A stretch of DNA of 19,947 bases from Caldifarciminota bacterium (GTDB lineage: Bacteria > Hydrothermota > Hydrothermia > B15-G9 > WFZT01), in contig JALXCE010000174.1 of NCBI GenBank assembly GCA_026991055.1, positions 1 through 19,947 on the forward strand, read 5' to 3'. A program made the translations under genes and the position numbers. A model generated the notes under the pieces. The model was not told the origin of the DNA, ran no database searches, and saw only the letters and a program-made list of their open reading frames with translations. This document shows positions 15,524-19,947 of the stretch, in pieces. The first letter of the stretch is position 1; each line of letters starts with the position of its first letter.

Positions 15524-15862
15524 ATGTACATGGCATTTTTGATAGTGATTGCATACATGATTGCCATTTTTGTGGGGCATTTTTTCACGAAGTGGGTGCT
15601 CGGGTTTCTCGAATTCAATAATCAATCCTCAGGGATAGAGCGGGCAGGAATGTTGATTGGATTTCTGGAGCGTGCACTGATCGTAACGTTTATTTTGATG
15701 GATGCTTACCAGCTCATTGGATTCGCGATTATGGCAAAATCCATTGCAAGATTTGAAGAACTAAAAAAGCGGGAGTTTGCAGAATATTTCCTGGTAGGAA
15801 CTCTGACAAGTACACTTTTCGGGGTCCTCACCGGCGCAATACTTGTTTATTTCCTCCTATGA
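15524..15862 (+). CDS. Small three-helix membrane protein, related to DUF3307-associated C-terminal region
   Basis: The 112-residue protein has hydrophobic segments at about 2-21, 43-70 and 87-112. The conserved-looking parts, GIERAGMLIGFLERALIV and MAKSIARFEELKKREFAEYF followed by LVGTLTS, resemble, from memory, the C-terminal membrane half of DUF3307 proteins, which are often found next to SatD genes; the DUF3307 part itself is absent. AGGT about 8 nt before ATG 15524 may serve as ribosome site. Its TGA overlaps the cas1 ATG (ATGA), so it is translationally coupled to the adaptation genes. A role as membrane partner or effector of the SatD-like protein is inference. Confidence 0.7.
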   Translation: MYMAFLIVIAYMIAIFVGHFFTKWVLGFLEFNNQSSGIERAGMLIGFLERALIVTFILMDAYQLIGFAIMAKSIARFEELKKREFAEYFLVGTLTSTLFGVLTGAILVYFLL

Positions 15863-16854
15863 AAAAGGCGCTTTACATATTTTCCAGTGGTGAGATCAGA
15901 AGGAAGCAAAATACGCTCTACTTTGAGCGAAAAGATGGCAAAAGGAAGTATATCCCCATTGAGGCGACGAGTGAGATTTACATTTTTGGGGAAGTTTCAC
16001 TGAACAAGAAGCTCCTTGAATACCTGACCCAGAAGGAGATAATTGTACATTTCTTCAACCATCACGGTTATTACGTCGGGACCTATTATCCAAGGGAGCA
16101 CTACAATTCAGGAATGATCATCCTCAAACAGGCTGAGTTTTATCTGAATGAGGCAAAAAGGCTCGACCTCGCTAAAAGGTTTGTCAAAGGCTCAGTCCGA
16201 AATATTTTGAAAGTTCTCGCGTATTACAACAATCGTGGTGTTGACCTGCAGGACATAATATCCGTTATAAACCGGCATTTCGAAACTATTTCTTCAACCG
16301 GTTCTGTGAACGAGCTTATGGCCATTGAAGGTAATGCAAGGGAGGTTTACTACAACAGTTTCGATAGAATTCTAAATAATCCCGAGTTTGAATTTGGCTC
16401 GAGGACGAGGAGACCGCCGGGGAACAGGCTCAATGCCCTCGTAAGTTTCGGCAATAGCCTGCTCTATGTTCTCGTACTTTCGGAGATTTACAAAACTCAC
16501 CTTGATCCGAGGATCGGTTACCTGCATTCCACAAACTTCCGTAGATTCACGCTGAATCTTGATGTAGCTGAAGTCTTTAAACCTGTGCTGGTTGATCGCG
16601 CAATTTTCTATCTTCTGAATAAGCGAATGCTCAAGCCTTCCCACTTCCGTAACGAACTTGGAGGAATTTATTTGAAAGAGAATGGCCAGCGAATTTTTCT
16701 CGAGGAATGGGAGAGGCGACTTTCAACCACGTTGAAGCACAGGGGTCTTGGGAGAAACGTGTCATACAGGCGTTTTGTGAGACTCGAGCTCTACAAGCTT
16801 GAAAAGCACTTTTTAGGTGATGGAGAGTATCATCCCTTCGTTGCGAGGTGGTGA
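15859..16854 (+). CDS. cas1: CRISPR integrase Cas1
   Basis: The 331-residue protein has the expected N-terminal beta domain (ALYIFSSGEIRRKQNTL) and the helical catalytic domain with E157 (MAIEGNARE), H223 (GYLHS) and D235/E238 (LDVAEVFKP) as metal ligands. GSRTRRPPGNRLNALVSFGN (180-199) is the conserved family block. With Cas2 it inserts new spacers at the leader end of an array. Its start overlaps the membrane gene stop by 4 nt, and its TGA overlaps the cas2 start by one base. All catalytic residues are intact. Confidence 0.96.
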   Translation: MKKALYIFSSGEIRRKQNTLYFERKDGKRKYIPIEATSEIYIFGEVSLNKKLLEYLTQKEIIVHFFNHHGYYVGTYYPREHYNSGMIILKQAEFYLNEAKRLDLAKRFVKGSVRNILKVLAYYNNRGVDLQDIISVINRHFETISSTGSVNELMAIEGNAREVYYNSFDRILNNPEFEFGSRTRRPPGNRLNALVSFGNSLLYVLVLSEIYKTHLDPRIGYLHSTNFRRFTLNLDVAEVFKPVLVDRAIFYLLNKRMLKPSHFRNELGGIYLKENGQRIFLEEWERRLSTTLKHRGLGRNVSYRRFVRLELYKLEKHFLGDGEYHPFVARW

Positions 16855-17117
16855 TGTTTGTCATAATGGTCTATGACATCTCGGAAGAGAGGGTTGCAAA
16901 GGTTCTTAAGACAGCAAGAAAGTACCTCAACTGGGTTCAGAACTCAGTGCTTGAAGGAGAGCTGACCCGGGCCCAGCTGGAGCGCCTAAAGGCAGAGCTT
17001 CACAGGATAATCGATAAGGAGACTGACTCCATCATATTTTACAAATTCAGGACAAAGAGCTATTTTGAGAGGGAGTTGATGGGAATAGAAAAGGCCGGTG
17101 GAGAAAATTTCCTGTAA
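16854..17117 (+). CDS. cas2: CRISPR adaptation protein Cas2
   Basis: The 87-residue protein starts MFVIMVYDISEERVAKV with the conserved D8 and continues with the ferredoxin-like fold (YLNWVQNSVLEGELTRAQL, then DSIIFYKF). Cas2 dimers bridge two Cas1 dimers in the integrase. The preceding in-frame GTG codons (16848, 16851) lie in the ribosome site GAGGTG, so ATG 16854, overlapping the cas1 stop as TGATG, is the likely start. No CRISPR array or leader follows; the next gene begins 28 nt after the stop. Confidence 0.95.
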   Translation: MFVIMVYDISEERVAKVLKTARKYLNWVQNSVLEGELTRAQLERLKAELHRIIDKETDSIIFYKFRTKSYFERELMGIEKAGGENFL

Positions 17118-17145
17118 AGAGGTCAAGAAAATCAGGAGGTAAGGA

Positions 17146-19299
17146 ATGATGTTGGGATTATTTTTGTTACTAATGCTGCTCCCAAAGGGGAGTGAATTGG
17201 GGCTCAATGGAGTAGAGCATTTCACTCTGAGGCCCCAGGTAATGGTGCTGGATTCTCTGTATGTGCGGTGGGTTGGAGCGTGGCCTTTTGGCCCCGAAAC
17301 TCACGCAGTAGCGGTAGACTCAAGCAGGAATCTGGTATTTCTTGGCGCAGGAGGAGGTGTATATATCCTTGATTTATCAAATCCTGGCAATCCTGTTAAA
17401 GTCTCAGAATCTATTCATACACCAGGTTTTGTAAAAGGTTTGTGGTATGAAGGTGGTTCTCAAATTCTGTACATAGCAGATAAAACCCGGGGATTATGGA
17501 TTTTCGATGTCTCAGACCCATTAAATCCACATGAGTTAGGGCACTGCGACACGCCCGGATATGCACAAAATGTGGTGGTAGCGGGGAACTATGCTTATGT
17601 AGCCGATGGCATGAATGGTTTAAGAGTGATAGATGTCTCAAATCCATCAAATCCTCGAGAGATTGGATACGGGGATATATCAGGATATCCTGTAGATGTA
17701 AAGATTATGGGAGAATATGCGTATGTGGCCGATGGAGATTCTGGACTTATAGTGATAGACGTGTCCAACCCATCAAATCCCCATGAAGTGGGGAACTACA
17801 GGATAGTAGGAGGTTCCCATGCCATTGCGGTATCCGAAAATTATGTGTATATAACTAATGGTCAGAATGGCTTACGTGTGATAGAGGTGTCCGACCCAAC
17901 AAATCCTCATGAAGTAGGATACTGTGATACGCCTGGATGGGCAGGAGATGTAATAGTATCCGGGAATTATGCGTACGTTGCTGATGGTGGTTTGGGGGTC
18001 AGAGTGATAGATGTGTCCAACCCGTCAAATCCATATGAAGTGGGGTACTATGTAACTCCGGGCAGGGCCATAAATGAAGCAATCTCAGGAAACTTTTTAT
18101 ACGTGGCTGATAGAGATTCTGGCCTCAGGACGATAGACGTTTCCAATCCTACGGAGCCATTGGAGGTAGGACATTACAACACACCAGGGATAGCATTAGA
18201 CGTTGTGGTTTTGGGAAACTATGCGTACGTTGCTGATGAAGATGGAGGAATCCGAATTATAGATGTGTCCAATCCATTAAGCCCCCTTGAGGTGGCATAT
18301 TATAATACACCTGGACAAGCTGTAGCTGTAAAAGTTGTGGGAGAATTTGCGTATATAGCTGATGGACCTTCGGGGCTTAGAATAATAAATGTATCCAATC
18401 CATCAGAGCCCCACGAGGTAGGATACTTCAGTAAACTGGGATTCGCAACAGATGTTGATATCTCAGGGGATTATGCATACGTAACCGGTTTGTTTTATAA
18501 AATTGAGATTATAAACGTATCTGATCCTTCTAATCCCTATGAGGTAGGACATTGTGACATTCCAAGTGTTGGCAGGGCATTAAAGGTATCAGGGGATTAT
18601 GTGTATGTAGCCACTGATGATTCTGGACTTATAGTGATAGACGTGTCCAACCCATCAAATCCCCGGGTGATTGGACACTGTGATACACCAGGATGGGCTT
18701 TGGGCATATCAGTTAGTGGAAACTATGCGTATATAGCTGATGGAGGTGCGGGACTTCAGATAATAGATATCTCTGACCCATCAAATCCCTATCAAGTAGG
18801 AAACTACGAGACACCAAGTTTTGCCTGTGATGTATCAATTTTAAATAACTATGCATTTGTGGCTAATAGCTGGTTTGGGCTTCAGGTGGTAGATGTATCA
18901 AATCCGTCAACTCCTCGGAGAGTTGGTTATTACCACACACCGTATCAGGCCGTGGGTATAACAGTTTCAGAAAATTATACTTACATTGCTTGTAGGAATG
19001 CCGGGCTGCAGATTCTGGAGTTTACCGGCATGGACGTGGAAGAAGATCATCAGCCGCAAGACCGTTCCATTCGCCTAATTCAAATGGGTAGCAATAAATT
19101 TCGCCTATTATTGTCTAAACCCCTCGATAAAGCAGCAAATTTCATCCTTTATTCCTCAAATGGAAGAAGAACTAAAGTGTTGCGAATGGAATCGGGAGTC
19201 AGGGAAACAACATTCGATCTTTCAGGATATACATCAGGAGTATACATTCTTCAAGCCCCACAGTTTGCAAAATCTTTCCGCATCATTCTTATTCGTTAA
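17146..19299 (+). CDS. LVIVD-repeat beta-propeller surface protein with T9SS sorting domain
   Basis: The 717-residue protein starts behind AGGAGGT (17134-17140) with a short hydrophobic signal-like segment (MMLGLFLLLMLLP). Residues from about 60 to 625 hold some thirteen repeats of about 42 residues of the form YVADG..GL.VIDVSNPSNP.EVG, the LVIVD repeat thought to form beta-propeller blades. The C-terminal 75 residues (NFILYSSNGRRTKVLRM, then YTSGVYILQ and KSFRIILIR) form a type A sorting domain for type IX secretion, complete to the end. The protein is probably on or outside the cell; its ligand is unknown. It starts 28 nt after cas2 with no terminator between, so read-through from the cas operon is possible, but its function appears unrelated to CRISPR. 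Confidence 0.88.
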   Translation: MMLGLFLLLMLLPKGSELGLNGVEHFTLRPQVMVLDSLYVRWVGAWPFGPETHAVAVDSSRNLVFLGAGGGVYILDLSNPGNPVKVSESIHTPGFVKGLWYEGGSQILYIADKTRGLWIFDVSDPLNPHELGHCDTPGYAQNVVVAGNYAYVADGMNGLRVIDVSNPSNPREIGYGDISGYPVDVKIMGEYAYVADGDSGLIVIDVSNPSNPHEVGNYRIVGGSHAIAVSENYVYITNGQNGLRVIEVSDPTNPHEVGYCDTPGWAGDVIVSGNYAYVADGGLGVRVIDVSNPSNPYEVGYYVTPGRAINEAISGNFLYVADRDSGLRTIDVSNPTEPLEVGHYNTPGIALDVVVLGNYAYVADEDGGIRIIDVSNPLSPLEVAYYNTPGQAVAVKVVGEFAYIADGPSGLRIINVSNPSEPHEVGYFSKLGFATDVDISGDYAYVTGLFYKIEIINVSDPSNPYEVGHCDIPSVGRALKVSGDYVYVATDDSGLIVIDVSNPSNPRVIGHCDTPGWALGISVSGNYAYIADGGAGLQIIDISDPSNPYQVGNYETPSFACDVSILNNYAFVANSWFGLQVVDVSNPSTPRRVGYYHTPYQAVGITVSENYTYIACRNAGLQILEFTGMDVEEDHQPQDRSIRLIQMGSNKFRLLLSKPLDKAANFILYSSNGRRTKVLRMESGVRETTFDLSGYTSGVYILQAPQFAKSFRIILIR

Positions 19300-19743
19300 A
19301 TCTATGTGAAAAACGTGCTATCTGATTTGAATTGGGCCTAAGGGATGATAAAAATTTTGCATAAATTCGTACTGACTCAGGGTTGATGAATTAATTATTG
19401 GGCTTTGAAATGTCAAAAGAAAAAATTACCAGACTGACATGTGGAAAGATGCAATTATAGTCCAGATTGAATACACCAGTGCGGTGAACATATATAAGCC
19501 TGAAATAATATTGTTTTTCCCATTCCACTCCAACCCTTCTTTTACAACGGGAGTAGAGGGTTCTGTCGCCGTTCAAACCAGGGAAGCAGAGTGAAACTTT
19601 ACCATAAAGCTAAGAATCTCCACTCCCTACTTTGAAAGAGGGGAAATTTTCCCGCTGGTCTTCTAAGAGAATAAGCTGGTAATGAAAATACATTAAAAAG
19701 GTGCAAGTAAAATTTGGGATTTCTCGAATAAACTCACCCCCCC
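19300..19743. other. Gene-poor region, no feature firmly recognised
   Basis: No convincing coding frame, tRNA or array was found. Weak structure only: AACCCT / AGGGTT (6-bp arms) near 19527-19562 and a near-palindrome of G-runs, AT and C-runs near 19640. No clear rho-independent terminator follows the LVIVD gene. Confidence 0.5.
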
Positions 19744-19772
19744 TTGACAAATCATGGGATGGCATTTAGAAT
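19744..19772 (+). promoter_or_regulatory. Strong predicted promoter of the peroxiredoxin gene
   Basis: A perfect -35 box TTGACA (19744-19749), a 17-bp spacer and TAGAAT (19767-19772, five of six consensus bases) precede the gene. Transcription would start near 19779, about 32 nt before the ATG. Confidence 0.8.
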
Positions 19773-19810
19773 AATTCCAAGTTAAAAGAAACTAAAAAGG
19801 AGGTAGTAAA

Positions 19811-19947
19811 ATGGAGACAAGAATTCCTCTCATAGGAGAAAAATTCCCGGAGTTAGAGGTAACAACAACACATGGTAAGATTAAGTTGCCCGACGCGTAC
19901 GAGGGCAAGTGGTTCATCCTCTTCAGCCATCCGGCTGACTTTACCCC
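19811..19947 (+). CDS. Peroxiredoxin (AhpC/TSA, Prx6-like), 5' part only
   Basis: ATG 19811 follows a full ribosome site AGGAGGT (19798-19804). The 45 visible residues, METRIPLIGEKFPELEVTTT and then KWFILFSHPADFTP, are the N-terminus of a thioredoxin-fold peroxiredoxin. FSHPADFTP directly precedes the position of the peroxidatic cysteine, which lies just past the right edge. The enzyme reduces hydrogen peroxide and organic peroxides in the cytoplasm. HPADFTP is common in the Prx6/archaeal-type group, which is also found in thermophilic bacteria. A near-consensus promoter suggests high constitutive expression. Confidence 0.93.
   Translation, partial: METRIPLIGEKFPELEVTTTHGKIKLPDAYEGKWFILFSHPADFT

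Noticed and set aside
19391..19576. 61-codon minus-strand frame in the right intergenic region
   Set aside because: No ribosome site, motif or operon context; composition looks like noncoding DNA.
19570..19596. GTTCAAACC...GTGAAAC segment resembling the ends of a CRISPR repeat
   Set aside because: Only one copy is present, with no spacing pattern around it.

Overview
The window most likely comes from a thermophilic or anaerobic bacterium of the FCB side of the tree, possibly a WOR-3/Stahlbacteria- or Hydrothermae-like lineage. This is inferred from two secreted beta-propeller proteins (Asp-box and LVIVD repeats) with type IX secretion (T9SS) C-terminal sorting domains, Lys/Glu-rich proteins, an XPF-like (ERCC4) nuclease and a thermophile-style endonuclease III. 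Taxonomy cannot be fixed from sequence alone. No tRNA, rRNA, transposase or CRISPR array was found.

Left block (1-4969, minus strand): a tight five-gene run, read right to left: YitT-family membrane protein, ERCC4-HhH nuclease, Nudix (CoA pyrophosphatase-like) hydrolase, endonuclease III, and a large Asp-box propeller protein cut by the left edge. Junctions overlap or lie within 9 nt, so this looks like one transcript mixing DNA repair and nucleotide sanitation with a membrane protein and a T9SS cargo.

Middle block (4970-7421): a sparse stretch with a doubtful small ORF, a DUF2007-like gene and a DUF4143 AAA ATPase. The ATPase is bracketed by two perfect hairpins sharing a 19-bp palindromic core. 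A good promoter (TTGCAA-17-TAGAAT) precedes the cas genes.

CRISPR block (7422-17117, plus strand): a type I-B operon cas8b-cas7-cas5-cas3-cas4-cas1-cas2 with two unusual insertions. Between cas8b and cas7 lie a broken MNT nucleotidyltransferase and an unrecognised protein with a PD-(D/E)XK-like signature. Between cas4 and cas1 lie a SatD-like protein (cyclase/GGDEF-reminiscent N-terminus plus winged HTH) and a small three-helix membrane protein whose stop codon overlaps the cas1 start. A cluster of three GTAAACC/GGTTTAC motifs sits just before the membrane gene and may be an operator. cas6 and an array are absent, so crRNA processing and memory must be supplied elsewhere, if the system is active. 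The SatD/membrane pair inside the adaptation module is the strongest candidate for an undescribed CRISPR accessory system.

Right block (17146-19947): an LVIVD-repeat T9SS cargo gene starting 28 nt after cas2, a gene-poor gap of about 500 nt, then a strong promoter (TTGACA-17-TAGAAT) and the start of a peroxiredoxin gene cut by the right edge.
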